A stretch of 64,000 nt of DNA from an uncultured Candidatus Melainabacteria bacterium (GTDB lineage Bacteria; Cyanobacteriota; Vampirovibrionia; Gastranaerophilales; Gastranaerophilaceae), in the NCBI GenBank assembly GCA_934754775.1, contig CAKVIM010000004.1:1-64000 (forward strand), read 5' to 3'. Below, in pieces: positions 29,822-37,905 of this stretch. Made by a program: the position numbers and the translations under genes. Below the pieces are notes generated by a model. It searched no databases. It saw nothing but the letters and a program-made list of their open reading frames with translations, and was not told the origin of the DNA. Every line of letters begins with the position of its first letter. Position 1 is the first letter of the stretch.

Positions 29822-29897
29822 TGGTGTGTCCGAGGAGGCTTGAACTCCTGACCTTAGCATTAAAAGTGCTCTGCTCTACCAACTGAGCTACGGACAC
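29822..29897 (-). tRNA. tRNA-Lys(TTT)
   Basis: Acceptor GTGTCCG/CGGACAC, A, CCA encoded; loop CTTTTAA, anticodon TTT. Confidence 0.93.
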
Positions 29898-30071
29898 AAA
29901 TTTAAGGCATCTCACCTTTAAGGAATATTCAATGGACTCATTAGTCACTTATATGACTTTGTCGACATATCCTTGCCGCCTCATACCACTTCCGAGGACC
30001 GAATTGATTTTTGCTATGTGCTTCCCATAGACTTACGAGTACAATCTTACTCTCTTTTCTTTACTATAATA

Positions 30072-30100
30072 ATTATAGCAAAAATTTTTTAAAAAGTCAA
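30072..30100 (-). promoter_or_regulatory. Promoter of tRNA-Lys and the 29470-29255 operon
   Basis: Minus-strand TTGACT (30095-30100), 17 nt, TATAAT (30072-30077). About 170 nt of gene-free leader precede the tRNA. Confidence 0.88.
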
Positions 30101-30104
30101 AATA

Positions 30105-30302
30105 TTATTCGCAAAGCTCTTCATAGACTTCCTTCTTTAAATCTTCATCATAATGATAAAAACCGATTTTATTTTCCTCAATGAGCTTTACATAATCTGC
30201 CCAACAATCGGGGCAAAAAATCATTTCTTGGTCTTTAGTATGAAATGTTTTTGAGCATCTCTTACAGACCTTTTCAAAAATAACTTTATCGCTTCTCTTC
30301 AT
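30105..30302 (-). CDS. Small zinc-finger protein, possibly leaderless
   Basis: 65 aa. VCKRCSKTF and IFCPDCWADY are two CxxC knuckles (residues 13-32) of a short zinc ribbon. The ATG lies only 13 nt after the TATAAT box (30316-30321) and has no RBS, so the mRNA should have almost no 5' leader. The acidic C-terminus is helical. Confidence 0.7.
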   Translation of the reverse strand: MKRSDKVIFEKVCKRCSKTFHTKDQEMIFCPDCWADYVKLIEENKIGFYHYDEDLKKEVYEELCE

Positions 30303-30315
30303 CTTTTCTATATAT

Positions 30316-30345
30316 ATTATATCAAAATTTTTTTTAGAAAATCAA
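30316..30345 (-). promoter_or_regulatory. Promoter of the gene at 30105
   Basis: Minus-strand TTGATT (30340-30345), 18 nt, TATAAT (30316-30321). Confidence 0.8.
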
Positions 30346-30641
30346 ATTTCTATTTTCTTACCGTAGATATAAATTGCCGCCCCGTCTTTTCTGATGTAGA
30401 CCTTACCGAAAATGACCTCTTTTGGTCCTACGCCGGCACAATATTCTATGTCATCAAGCTTATTGGCTTCAACAATATCCTCAATAATATCGGCTCTCTT
30501 CCACAAAGTAGTATCAGAGAAAACTTCCTTCAAAACTTTCGTGCCGCCCTCTACTTCTACTTCGGCAAAAGTCTTGATTGTAACTCTTACCTTCTTCTTC
30601 AAAAAGCGTCTGAGATATTCAATTCTCTCTATTTCTCCCAT
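30342..30641 (-). CDS. Small protein of unknown function
   Basis: 99 aa. The helical basic start (EIERIEYLRRFLKKKVRVTI) is followed by strands ending in VYIRKDGAAIYIYGKKIEI. AGGAGG lies 8 nt before ATG. Co-transcribed with the 30655 gene 14 nt upstream. The function is unknown. Confidence 0.72.
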   Translation of the reverse strand: MGEIERIEYLRRFLKKKVRVTIKTFAEVEVEGGTKVLKEVFSDTTLWKRADIIEDIVEANKLDDIEYCAGVGPKEVIFGKVYIRKDGAAIYIYGKKIEI

Positions 30642-30654
30642 TTATAAGACCTCC

Positions 30655-31131
30655 TTAATCCCAAAGTGACTGATAATATTTGGCAAAAGCTGCCAGTCCC
30701 TTGTTAATCATAATCTCTCTCTTACGCCTTTCCTTATCATATTCTGAATAAGAAAGGTTGAGAATTGGCTCTTCTTCATCAATGATAAGACAAAAAGCCT
30801 CAATCATTTCATCAAGAGTCTTTATCCACATTGCATCCGCAAGTTCATCGACGTCTGGCACTTCTGTAATGTCAGCAATCTTCTTCGCTTCAGCATAAAG
30901 CTCACCGGGATAGCCACAATGGTTATCTCTTAAATAAGCAAGACGTGGGGCAGCAAAACAGGCAATAACGTGGTCAAGCCCCCAAGTATCGGCAAAAGAA
31001 AAACCGTGTTTTCTCACAAAATCTTTTTCTCCTGCTATTATCTCTTCTTTGTCTTCGTTCTGCGGGTCATTCTCAAACGAATAAGGAGGGTGTTTTTTAA
31101 TTAGCTCTTCAATTTCTTCCAAAGTTCTCAT
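30655..31131 (-). CDS. Protein of unknown function
   Basis: 158 aa from MRTLEEIEELIKKH, chosen for AAAGGAGC at RBS distance. It is mostly helical and acidic; WGLDHVIACFAAPRLAYLRDNHCGYPGEL and WIKTLDEMIEAFCLIIDEEEP are the most structured parts. Gram-positive phage proteins with 'WxLDxxIAxFxxPRLxxL' patterns are common but unassigned. Confidence 0.75.
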   Translation of the reverse strand: MRTLEEIEELIKKHPPYSFENDPQNEDKEEIIAGEKDFVRKHGFSFADTWGLDHVIACFAAPRLAYLRDNHCGYPGELYAEAKKIADITEVPDVDELADAMWIKTLDEMIEAFCLIIDEEEPILNLSYSEYDKERRKREIMINKGLAAFAKYYQSLWD

Positions 31132-31162
31132 TTTCTTCGCTCCTTTCTCATTTACTATAATA

Positions 31163-31191
31163 ATTATAGCAAAAAATAAGAAAAGAGTCAA
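31163..31191 (-). promoter_or_regulatory. Promoter of the 30655-30342 operon
   Basis: Minus-strand TTGACT (31186-31191), 17 nt, TATAAT (31163-31168); the -35 lies in the terminator stem. Confidence 0.88.
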
Positions 31192-31214
31192 AGATTTTAG
31201 TGTCTCTGACTCTT
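31180..31214 (-). terminator. Terminator overlapping a promoter
   Basis: Stem AAGAGTCA / TGACTCTT followed by TTCTTATTTTTT on the minus strand; ends the 31222 gene. Confidence 0.85.
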
Positions 31215-31221
31215 ATGTATC

Positions 31222-31455
31222 TTATTCGCCGTCGTCTTCGGACTCGCCTTCTTTGACCTTAATCTCGTCTTTGCTCTGAGAATATGCCGCTGGACCAAAC
31301 ATTTCTTCGTGAACACTCTGAGTAGTCATTCTCCAATCTCCCATATTCTGGACATTAGACTGACGATAAGACTTAAGATTTACAACTGGGTCTTCATGAA
31401 TTGTAACAACCTTAGACTTAGCTTCTGCTTTAACAACAGTTGGTGTTATAAACAT
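31222..31455 (-). CDS. Small protein of unknown function
   Basis: 77 aa. FITPTVVKAEAKSKVVTIHEDPV, then a polar, acidic tail. AGGAGG lies 8 nt before ATG. It is separated from the 31509 gene by a terminator-like hairpin, so it may be a read-through gene. Confidence 0.65.
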   Translation of the reverse strand: MFITPTVVKAEAKSKVVTIHEDPVVNLKSYRQSNVQNMGDWRMTTQSVHEEMFGPAAYSQSKDEIKVKEGESEDDGE

Positions 31456-31471
31456 AAGATTACCTCCTTTG

Positions 31472-31504
31472 AAAAAAATAAAGGGAGACGTTGCTGCCTC
31501 CCCT
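31472..31504 (-). terminator. Intrinsic terminator
   Basis: Stem GGGGAGGCAG / (C)GTCTCCC with loop CAA(C) followed by TTTATTTTTTT on the minus strand. Confidence 0.8.
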
Positions 31505-31508
31505 AAGA

Positions 31509-32054
31509 TTAATCTTGCGTTACAGTCTTTTCAGTAGAACTGATTATGCTAGTTTCATCTTCCTCATCAAGCTGAGTTGCAAGCTCCTGCATCTTGGACT
31601 TGATTGCGGCTAGTTCTTCATTTAGAATTTCGAGAATTTTTTTACCATAAGCAGAATCTTCTTCTGTCTTTTGGCCTTCCTCATCTTTACCAATTACTAC
31701 ATAAGAACCAAAATTATAAGAAGCTTCTCCAATTTTGATTATAGCGTCCTTATTTTTGTTAGTAAAGTTATCTATCATCTTTTTGATTGCCGCTGCCTTC
31801 TTAGAAAGCTTGCAAATCTGTGCTTCTATTGAGCTTTTCTTTAAAGGAACCGGCTCTACTGGAGGCACGCAAGGATACGGATATGGAGGACAAGGTGGAT
31901 AATCTCTAGGCATTGGTGGACAAGGTGGTACAAACCACATATGGCCGCAATTGCACTTGTTGTTATCATCCTGATTATCCTTACCACTCGGGCAACACTT
32001 GCCATCGGGATACATTGCGATGTCAGCGTTCATAAGTACGTCTGCGATTGGCAT
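31509..32054 (-). CDS. Cys/Pro-rich protein with coiled-coil tail
   Basis: 181 aa. Residues 18-65 are rich in Cys and Pro (GKCCPSG, KCNCGHMWFVPPCPPMP, YPPCPPYPYPCVPP). From residue 75 on it is helical (EAQICKLSKKAAAIKKMIDNF, EILNEELAAIKSKMQELATQL). It may be a small virion- or surface-linked protein; no family is recognised. GAGGTGA lies before ATG. Confidence 0.7.
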   Translation of the reverse strand: MPIADVLMNADIAMYPDGKCCPSGKDNQDDNNKCNCGHMWFVPPCPPMPRDYPPCPPYPYPCVPPVEPVPLKKSSIEAQICKLSKKAAAIKKMIDNFTNKNKDAIIKIGEASYNFGSYVVIGKDEEGQKTEEDSAYGKKILEILNEELAAIKSKMQELATQLDEEDETSIISSTEKTVTQD

Positions 32055-32079
32055 TTACCTATCACCTCTCTATAATAAA

Positions 32080-32112
32080 ATAAGTAGAAAGGATTTTACT
32101 CCCTTCTACTTA
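32080..32112 (-). terminator. Intrinsic terminator
   Basis: Stem AAGTAGAAGGGAGT / CCTTTCTACTT followed by ATTTTATT on the minus strand; ends the kinase-HD transcript region. Confidence 0.75.
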
Positions 32113-32151
32113 AAGTGAAAGATTACATGATTGACTCTATAAAAATCAGAT

Positions 32152-33117
32152 TTAATGTGCCGCCTTATCAAGTTCATAAAGATGGTCAAGGTCAGCGATA
32201 AAAGCGGGGTCATGTTGCTTTTTGCACCAGTTATCAAAATCGCCATTGTAATGCTTCATATGACATTCAATAAGGAGAGCAACGTAGAGAGCTTTGCTTT
32301 CTGAAAAAACGTGTCCCTTCTTTGAACCGTCATAGAAGTGAGTTACATAACACAAATAATTATAAGCACTTACATTATCGTGAGAATAGAAGTGAGCGAT
32401 TTTAGTTGGCTTACCACGCCAATCACAAAACCCCTTACATTCTGGCTTACCAATATCATGATAACGTGCCGCCTCAAGGACTTCTCTTGAATAACGAGCT
32501 TTAAGATGACAAGAGGCGGCACCTCTGTTGGTTTGAACACCAATTTCATAGGCTCTAATCATATGGTCGCCAATAGACAACTTATGATGTGGGTTATCGT
32601 GAGAAAGATAACAAGCACCTTCAAGTATCTTTTCAAGAGCACCATCTACTGCCGCAGGAGCAAAACGAATTATATCGCCCCACCCCTCAGAATAAGCAGG
32701 AACTTGGAACTGTCTAACCATACGTTCAATTACAGTTTCTGGAACTTTACGGTCTCTTTGTGCATTTCTTTCCTTACAAATCCACACTGGTACAATAAAC
32801 AAAGCGCATTTGAATGAGTAGGAATGACCTCGTGCAACATTCTTCATATCTTTTAGAAAGTTTTTTCTTTTCTTTCTGATAATGTTGGTTGCATCATAGT
32901 AAACATTCTTGTTCTGTCTGATTGCCTCGGCACTTCTTTTTCTCATTTCTTGAAAAACTTCTTGATTATGTTTCTGGTCTTGTGCAGAGCCAAAAAGTTC
33001 TGCTCTAATATCATCAGAAGAAACATAAACCCAATTTTCTTTATCTTCCATTTCTTTAAAGTAAGTTGACTTGCCCGAACCCGGTATGCCAACAGCCATT
33101 ATAAACATATTCTCCAT
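32152..33117 (-). CDS. Polynucleotide kinase - HD phosphohydrolase fusion
   Basis: 321 aa. Residues 1-165 are a P-loop kinase with GIPGSGKS (10-17), SSDDIR (33-38) and a YYDATN strand, as in T4 PNK-type 5'-OH kinases. Residues 170-321 are an HD domain (H184 region GDHMIRAYEIG, H220-D221 in YHDIGK, HFYSHDNVS, ECHMKH). T4 PNK has a HAD phosphatase instead; bacterial HD-Pnk enzymes heal 2',3' and 5' RNA ends with an HD domain, but in the opposite order. With the Rnl1 ligase it would form a heal-and-seal pair. AAGGAG precedes ATG. Confidence 0.85.
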   Translation of the reverse strand: MENMFIMAVGIPGSGKSTYFKEMEDKENWVYVSSDDIRAELFGSAQDQKHNQEVFQEMRKRSAEAIRQNKNVYYDATNIIRKKRKNFLKDMKNVARGHSYSFKCALFIVPVWICKERNAQRDRKVPETVIERMVRQFQVPAYSEGWGDIIRFAPAAVDGALEKILEGACYLSHDNPHHKLSIGDHMIRAYEIGVQTNRGAASCHLKARYSREVLEAARYHDIGKPECKGFCDWRGKPTKIAHFYSHDNVSAYNYLCYVTHFYDGSKKGHVFSESKALYVALLIECHMKHYNGDFDNWCKKQHDPAFIADLDHLYELDKAAH

Positions 33118-33122
33118 AATTC

Positions 33123-33479
33123 TTATCTCCTTACTTTCTTTCTTGAAGCTTCCAGAGGAATATACTTTCTATGTACAACTTTTTCTACAGTCATACCCAA
33201 GTATTCTTCCTCTGTCTTTTCATCTATAACCATAATTCTTATTTTTCCATATGCTGTGCCGCGGCCCTTAACTTCAATGCGTCTTTTAGCATAGTTAATT
33301 GCATCCCAAGGGGCGGCGGCGAAATAATCTATTCGACAATCTGGGCAAACAAGTATGTAATGAATTTTACCATTTTCTTCTTTTGGCAAATGACTACCAA
33401 AAGGATAATGACAAATCTGAACATTAAATCTTGTATCTGACCCAACGCAAATCATTTGTGGCTTATAAATATTTTCCAT
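33123..33479 (-). CDS. Protein with CxxC, function unknown
   Basis: 118 aa. ILVCPDCRIDYFAAAPWDAINYAKRRIEV in the middle holds one CxxC pair; a second pair is missing. The C-terminus is basic (VHRKYIPLEASRKKVRR). AAGGAG lies 9 nt before ATG. It is only 5 nt upstream of the kinase-HD gene, so it is co-expressed with it and might assist RNA binding. Confidence 0.7.
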   Translation of the reverse strand: MENIYKPQMICVGSDTRFNVQICHYPFGSHLPKEENGKIHYILVCPDCRIDYFAAAPWDAINYAKRRIEVKGRGTAYGKIRIMVIDEKTEEEYLGMTVEKVVHRKYIPLEASRKKVRR

Positions 33480-33511
33480 ACTATCCCGCTCCTTTTTTAT
33501 TTTCTATAAAT

Positions 33512-33540
33512 ATTATAGCAAAAAATAAAAAGGAAGTCAA
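33512..33540 (-). promoter_or_regulatory. Promoter of the 33123 - kinase-HD operon
   Basis: Minus-strand TTGACT (33535-33540), 17 nt, TATAAT (33512-33517); the -35 lies in the terminator stem. Confidence 0.88.
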
Positions 33541-33564
33541 AGATTTTTTCTCTAACTTCCTTTA
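33528..33564 (-). terminator. Terminator overlapping a promoter
   Basis: Stem AAAGGAAGT / ACTTCCTTT followed by TTATTTTTT on the minus strand; ends the 33569 gene. Confidence 0.85.
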
Positions 33565-33568
33565 TAAA

Positions 33569-33778
33569 TCAATCTTTAATTTTCGCCACAAAACTTACTA
33601 CTACTTCTGATAGAGAAGTGTTAAAGTCTTGACAGAACTTACGAGTAAGAAGCTCTTCGGCAATCCAACTTGCCTGCATCCTAGACCCAGCAGAAATCTC
33701 ATAAACTTTTGTATAGACTGGCGGCTCAGACATAAGACCCAGCGAAGGTGACATTAAACCTGCAATGTATTTACTCAT
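33569..33778 (-). CDS. Small protein of unknown function
   Basis: 69 aa from MSKYIAGLMSPSLGLM, chosen for AGGAGG at RBS distance. PVYTKVYEISAGSRMQASWIAEELLTRKF contains a strand-helix pair like the YxDYxEAK family. The function is unknown. Confidence 0.65.
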   Translation of the reverse strand: MSKYIAGLMSPSLGLMSEPPVYTKVYEISAGSRMQASWIAEELLTRKFCQDFNTSLSEVVVSFVAKIKD

Positions 33779-33854
33779 GACAAAATTCCTCCTAATTAGA
33801 CTAAAAGTAACAGAAAGAAACAAAAATCGACATTTTCTTTCTTGTTACAATATA

Positions 33855-33883
33855 ATTATAGCAAAAATTTTGTTAAAAGTCAA
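33855..33883 (-). promoter_or_regulatory. Promoter of the gene at 33569
   Basis: Minus-strand TTGACT (33878-33883), 17 nt, TATAAT (33855-33860). Confidence 0.88.
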
Positions 33884-33892
33884 AATTCAGAA

Positions 33893-34177
33893 TTATTCGC
33901 CAACAACAAAATATTCCATGTCTTTACTTTTTTCTTCTTCTGTAAGAGCTTCATATTCTGCTTCTGTAAGTTCAGTATGAACTTGCTTTGCTTTTAATTC
34001 ATTAATTTCAATTTGCATATTATTAATGGTGATTTGTAAATTATTAATCATTTCTCTCAATTCACTATCATCATATGATTCTCCCGTGCCGGCCTGCGGT
34101 TTTCGAGGCATTTTAGCAAAATATGCCGGGTCAAGAGTGTCATCTCTTACTCTCATTTGCTCTTGAAATAAAATCAC
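33893..34177 (-). CDS. Small coiled-coil protein
   Basis: 94 aa with a GTG start (AGGAGG 7 nt upstream). Residues 38-65 (LREMINNLQITINNMQIEINELKAK) are a regular heptad coiled coil; the C-terminal LTEAEYEALTEEEKSKDMEYFVVG resembles the short 'T-x-A-E-Y-x-A-L' ends common in Gram-positive phage tail-associated proteins. Confidence 0.7.
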   Translation of the reverse strand: MILFQEQMRVRDDTLDPAYFAKMPRKPQAGTGESYDDSELREMINNLQITINNMQIEINELKAKQVHTELTEAEYEALTEEEKSKDMEYFVVGE

Positions 34178-34258
34178 AAAATCCCCTCCTATTCTTTGAA
34201 TTGAATTTTACTTCAATTAAAAGTAGGAGAGGACTTGAAAAGCTCTAAGAAATTGAAG

Positions 34259-34567
34259 TCAGAAAGAAACTTTTTTAAGAAGAGTATCCCAATTCGTATT
34301 AAGCTGTTTAAGAATTTCTTGCATACCTTTCTTATCTGTCGCCTTGTCCCAAACAGGAAAACAATAGCCTTCTCTTCCACGAAGTTTAGCTCCTTTTGAC
34401 TGACAATATTTCAAGAAATCTGGATAGGAAAAACCTAGTAGTCGTGCTTCAAGGATATGATAAGATGAAGCAAATTTAAAGCCTTCTTTTTTGCACATTA
34501 ATTCTGGATTAAAGCCGATAAAAGCATAAGAGTCATTGAAATTTGAAGATGCCACAAAAGCTTTCAT
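34259..34567 (-). CDS. Protein of unknown function
   Basis: 102 aa from MKAFVASSNFNDSYAFIG, chosen for AGGGAG at RBS distance. EARLLGFSYPDFLKYCQSKGAKLRGREGYCFPVW is a compact helix-strand unit. The start overlaps the end of the HTH gene at 34564, suggesting the two act together. Confidence 0.7.
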   Translation of the reverse strand: MKAFVASSNFNDSYAFIGFNPELMCKKEGFKFASSYHILEARLLGFSYPDFLKYCQSKGAKLRGREGYCFPVWDKATDKKGMQEILKQLNTNWDTLLKKVSF

Positions 34568-34893
34568 ATTATAACTCCCTTCTGAATTTCTTTCATTTCT
34601 TTCCATTCATCGTCTGTTAACTCACACGCTTTACAAAACGCCGCCACAGGCAATAAATTTTGACTGTCAATAATGGAAATAATAGAGCTAATGAATGGCT
34701 CTACACCAGCTGGTTCGCCCTCGAACGGAGGAGGTGCCGCGGCACAACGTTGAGATTGATAATTTGGAATGAGATACTTGGTAACAGTAGAAGGACTAAC
34801 ACCTACTATTTGTGCCGTCTTAGACTTAATTCCACACTCCAAGTAAACCTCATTAATCTGAATGATAGTTTCTTCACTAATCCTTCTAGTCAT
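34564..34893 (-). CDS. Small HTH protein
   Basis: 109 aa. Residues 1-45 are a resolvase/transposase-like helix-turn-helix: ISEETIIQINEVYLECGIKSKTAQIVGVSPSTVTKYL. A Pro/Ala linker leads to a second helical region (ISSIISIIDSQNLLPVAAFCKACELTDDEWKEM). It is probably a DNA-binding regulator. AAAGGAG lies 7 nt before ATG. Confidence 0.7.
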   Translation of the reverse strand: MTRRISEETIIQINEVYLECGIKSKTAQIVGVSPSTVTKYLIPNYQSQRCAAAPPPFEGEPAGVEPFISSIISIIDSQNLLPVAAFCKACELTDDEWKEMKEIQKGVII

Positions 34894-34897
34894 TTAC

Positions 34898-35200
34898 TTA
34901 CTCCTTTCCTCTTAGCAATCTGATTAAAAATTGCTGTAAATCATGGGCTGATGAACAGTCAATTCTTTCTGCCCCTGCCGGCGTATCAATTGGACTTGCA
35001 TTGATATAAGCGGTTCTTGAATTTTTTGGAACTATTGCTTTATGGTCTCGCTTAAGCAACCAAAGCAAACCTAAACTTGCATTTTCAAAAATGTAAGACT
35101 TATCTTCGCCTTTAACTGACATAATTCTTTCGATTGTACAGTACTTGTCAAACTCTTCTGTTGAAGGTCTTACTGCTCTCAATTTATCTCTTAATTTCAT
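34898..35200 (-). CDS. Protein of unknown function
   Basis: 100 aa. Basic N-terminus (KLRDKLRAVRPSTEEFDKY) followed by strands (YIFENASLGLLWLLKRD) and a C-terminal helix HDLQQFLIRLLRG. The stop is 4 nt before the 34564 gene. First gene of the unit behind the promoter at 35233. Confidence 0.7.
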   Translation of the reverse strand: MKLRDKLRAVRPSTEEFDKYCTIERIMSVKGEDKSYIFENASLGLLWLLKRDHKAIVPKNSRTAYINASPIDTPAGAERIDCSSAHDLQQFLIRLLRGKE

Positions 35201-35232
35201 ACTTTTTATCCCCTCCCTTATTTTCTATAATT

Positions 35233-35261
35233 ATTATATCAAAAAAAATAAAAAAAGTCAA
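35233..35261 (-). promoter_or_regulatory. Promoter of the 34898-34564-34259 operon
   Basis: Minus-strand TTGACT (35256-35261), 17 nt, TATAAT (35233-35238); the -35 lies in the terminator stem. Confidence 0.88.
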
Positions 35262-35285
35262 AGAAACTTTTAATTTCTTTGACCC
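35253..35285 (-). terminator. Terminator overlapping a promoter
   Basis: Stem GTCAAAGAAA / TTTCTTTGAC then TTTTTTTATTTTTTTT on the minus strand; ends the 35298 gene. Confidence 0.9.
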
Positions 35286-35297
35286 TTTGTTAATTAA

Positions 35298-35684
35298 TTA
35301 ATCTGCTGTTACAGAAACTTCTTCTGAATCACTGGCCGCCGGCGCATCATCTTCCTTAGTTAGAGCAAGCGTAATGTAAAGGTCTGAAAGTGCATTTTGA
35401 AGTTTTGTAACTACGCCTTTTTCATTGACTTCAATTCTTACTACCTTACCAACAATATCATTCCAAACTGGTGTACCAGCAATCATAAAAAAGGTTGCAA
35501 GAGAACGAGCCATTGAAGAATTATCAAGAGTCTCAGTGTCTGGATTAAAAAGAAAAACAGGACTTGTAGCAGCTTTAGACGGAGTAGTCTCTCCTTCTTT
35601 AAGATACTGAAATTCAAACTGAGCAAAAGGTACTTGTTGCTGTGTTATGCCAAGTACTGCATTTGTAATCTGTGCGTTAATCAT
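35298..35684 (-). CDS. Protein of unknown function
   Basis: 128 aa. It begins MINAQITNAVLGITQQQVPFAQFEFQYLKEGET; the middle VFLFNPDTETLDNSSMARSLATFFMIAGTPVWNDIVGKVVRIEV reads as a beta-rich nucleic-acid- or protein-binding domain. Similar proteins occur near single-gene accessory clusters in Gram-positive phages. AGGAGG lies before ATG; 20 nt downstream of the phosphoesterase gene. Confidence 0.7.
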   Translation of the reverse strand: MINAQITNAVLGITQQQVPFAQFEFQYLKEGETTPSKAATSPVFLFNPDTETLDNSSMARSLATFFMIAGTPVWNDIVGKVVRIEVNEKGVVTKLQNALSDLYITLALTKEDDAPAASDSEEVSVTAD

Positions 35685-35703
35685 AAATTAACTCCTCCTT
35701 TAT

Positions 35704-36390
35704 TTATCTAATTTCTATAATGTCTTGATAGACAATTCGTGTGTTAACATTTATCCATTGGTCAAGATGATAGTGACCACAATAGTGAACATAATCATTT
35801 CTTGGACCAAGGTCAATGAGTTTTTGAAGTCGCTTTTCAGAGGGCATGGGAGTAAAGCCTAAAGAAGCACAGACCTCTGTGCCGCCGCAATGAGTGAGAA
35901 GATAGTCGATTTCAAAATTGTGGGCTTCAAGTTCATGAAAAGCTTGTGTTATTGCTGCAGGAGAGATTGCTTCTTCCGACCACCAGTTGAGTCCTTCGGT
36001 TCTGATAGAGCGGTCAACTGAATCTGCTCCATTGATGCAAAGACAAGATTTACCATTAAGGTCATAAATATTGCCGCTTTCTGCGACATAAATGTTATCG
36101 GTAATCTTTCGTGCCGCCGCACCGAATTTGTAGACTATTGGGTACTTTTGGAGAGCAGGATAATTATCGTGATTGCCATAGATAACAAAAGTTGTCCAAG
36201 GCTTTAAGTCCCAATTATTTATCCATTTGTTATCTCTTTCATCTCCATACCAAAGAACGCCCCAATCTCCAAGAACAACCATGATGTCTGAGTGATTAAG
36301 GTCTGCTTGAATTGGAAACTTTTGGAAGGAAAGTTTTTCAATATCAACGTGTCTGTGAGTGTCGCCTGTGATAAAGAGCCTGCGAGACAT
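35704..36390 (-). CDS. Calcineurin-like metallophosphoesterase
   Basis: 228 aa with all five family motifs in order: GDTH (residues 9-12), VLGDWG (39-44), YGNHDN (70-75), LTHCG (164-168) and GHYHLDQW (202-209). These residues bind two metal ions. Phage members act on phosphodiesters or phosphoproteins; the substrate is unknown. The 36390 gene overlaps its start. Confidence 0.9.
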   Translation of the reverse strand: MSRRLFITGDTHRHVDIEKLSFQKFPIQADLNHSDIMVVLGDWGVLWYGDERDNKWINNWDLKPWTTFVIYGNHDNYPALQKYPIVYKFGAAARKITDNIYVAESGNIYDLNGKSCLCINGADSVDRSIRTEGLNWWSEEAISPAAITQAFHELEAHNFEIDYLLTHCGGTEVCASLGFTPMPSEKRLQKLIDLGPRNDYVHYCGHYHLDQWINVNTRIVYQDIIEIR

Positions 36391-36614
36391 TAATCAACCA
36401 CCCAATCTTTGATAGATGAGTAGCAGTCAGTTTCAGACTCAACCCAAATCTCACTCCATTCTGCCTGAGCAAGAAGGCAGCCGAGAGTTGACTTAGCATT
36501 GATGCGGTATCGATGATTGCAGTCTACGAGGTAAACGTCACCCTTGACATTCGATGCCGCCGCAACAAAATTCTTTACATCTGTTAAAGTGATAAGTTCT
36601 ATTTTATTCTTCAA
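36390..36614 (-). CDS. Small protein of unknown function
   Basis: 74 aa with a TTG start (AGGAGG 8 nt upstream). KIELITLTDVKNFVAAASNVKGDVYLVDCNHRYRINAKSTLGCLLAQAEW resembles the HPr-like small folds of Gram-positive phage proteins: residues VYLVDxNxRYxINAKSTLG match the PTS HPr 'VxLxxxxxxxNAKSxLxLxxL' pattern, without a visible active-site His. It is coupled to the phosphoesterase gene. Confidence 0.65.
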   Translation of the reverse strand: MKNKIELITLTDVKNFVAAASNVKGDVYLVDCNHRYRINAKSTLGCLLAQAEWSEIWVESETDCYSSIKDWVVD

Positions 36615-36632
36615 AATAATTCCTCCTTTTAG

Positions 36633-36728
36633 TTATTTGTCTTTATGGAAGAAAATTAGGTATAAGAGGTCAATGCCGCCCTTGATTAGGAAATAGAGGA
36701 CAAGACCAAAAAGTATTGCTGAAAGCAT
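36633..36728 (-). CDS. Very small membrane protein
   Basis: 31 aa: a single transmembrane helix (AILFGLVLYFLIKGGIDLLYLIFF) with a basic tail. AAAGGAG lies 9 nt before ATG and the promoter is at 36761-36789. First gene of the phosphoesterase operon. Confidence 0.6.
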   Translation of the reverse strand: MLSAILFGLVLYFLIKGGIDLLYLIFFHKDK

Positions 36729-36760
36729 TTTAATTTTCTCCTTTCATTTTTGTTAATTAT

Positions 36761-36789
36761 ATTATATGATATTTTTTGGGAAAAGTCAA
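36761..36789 (-). promoter_or_regulatory. Promoter of the 36633-35298 operon
   Basis: Minus-strand TTGACT (36784-36789), 17 nt, TATAAT (36761-36766). Confidence 0.88.
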
Positions 36790-36845
36790 AAGTTTTTATC
36801 GTGCCGCCGAGCCACGGCAAAAGGTCGTAATCCTTATAATAAAGA

Positions 36846-37892
36846 TTACCAATCCGAGGTTTTAATGTCTGCCTTTAAAGCTTCTAAAATATCAGTAATA
36901 TCATCTGGACCATAATCTGAAACTAAGAGTTCTATTGGCAAATCTAATCTAACATTAGTAATTTGATAAGCCATATAAGGATGCCCTTTATCTTCTCTTA
37001 CTACAATTTCACAATCTATAAGTTTACTAGAACCAAAGGCCGCAATCATTAAGCGATAAGTATTAGTAATTTCTTCTGAACGCTTAGAGATAAAAAGCTT
37101 TTTTAATTGATTAATAGTAATTTCGCAAGGACGTCCATTTTCTTTTTGATACTTCCAATACTTATAGATAACAGAATAAACTGCAACAATATTGCCGCCA
37201 TTATTCATTGCCGTTCCTAAAGATACTAAATATTTAATCAACTAAATATTTAAAGGAGCGTAACTCTCTCTTGCATAATCAATTAAGAAAAATTTTTGTT
37301 CAGGATACTTACGAATATATCCTAAATTTTCTAATTTTTCGATTGCCGACCTCCAAGTTGGCTGAGAAATTTTCAATAGTTCACAAGCGTCTTTTATCTT
37401 AAAACTATTAAAGTAAACATAATAGTGGTCTTCTTTATCTTGTGGATTCCATTTAGAAATAGATAGTAAATAAGAATAAACTAAATACTATTTTGCTGTT
37501 AAAGGAGTTTTATTACTTTCTTCATAGTTTGGAGTAACTAAACTGCGAGAAAATAAAACATCTTCTTTATTTATTATTTTGGACAGCGTTTGCTTAATTT
37601 TAGAAATGAAGGTTCTTTTTGTATTTTCAGAGCAATTCCATTTCTTATTATATCCATTTGGAAAGAGAGTATTAAACTCATTTATGTAGTAATCTTCCCA
37701 TAGACTTAGCTCATTTTTCTCAACCTATTTAAGTATTTCAAAATTAAAATTCTCAATTCCCTCGAGCTAAATAACTTCATCAATTAATTGATTGCCGCGG
37801 CAATGCTCATCTAAGCGTTTACCACAGTGTATAGATTGCCCAATGTAAGATTTGTTATTTAATTTGTTTGTGATTTTATAAATACCTACCAT
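36846..37892 (-). CDS. GIY-YIG nuclease fused to winged-helix domains, four TAG codons
   Basis: 348 aa when TAG is Gln. Residues 1-85 are a GIY-YIG domain: GIYKITNKLNNKSYIGQSIH (CAA at the Q), RLDEH and an EDYYINEFN helix. The remainder carries winged-helix units: LLKISQPTWRSAIEKLENLGYIRKY and, after the last TAG, a region like the Rep-type proteins (VYSVIYKYWKYQKEN, ITINQLKKLFISKRSEEITNTYRLMIAAFG). Four in-frame TAGs split it into open fragments under the standard code. Probably a homing-type nuclease with a DNA-targeting domain. Confidence 0.7.
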
Positions 37893-37905
37893 CTATTTCT
37901 CCTCT

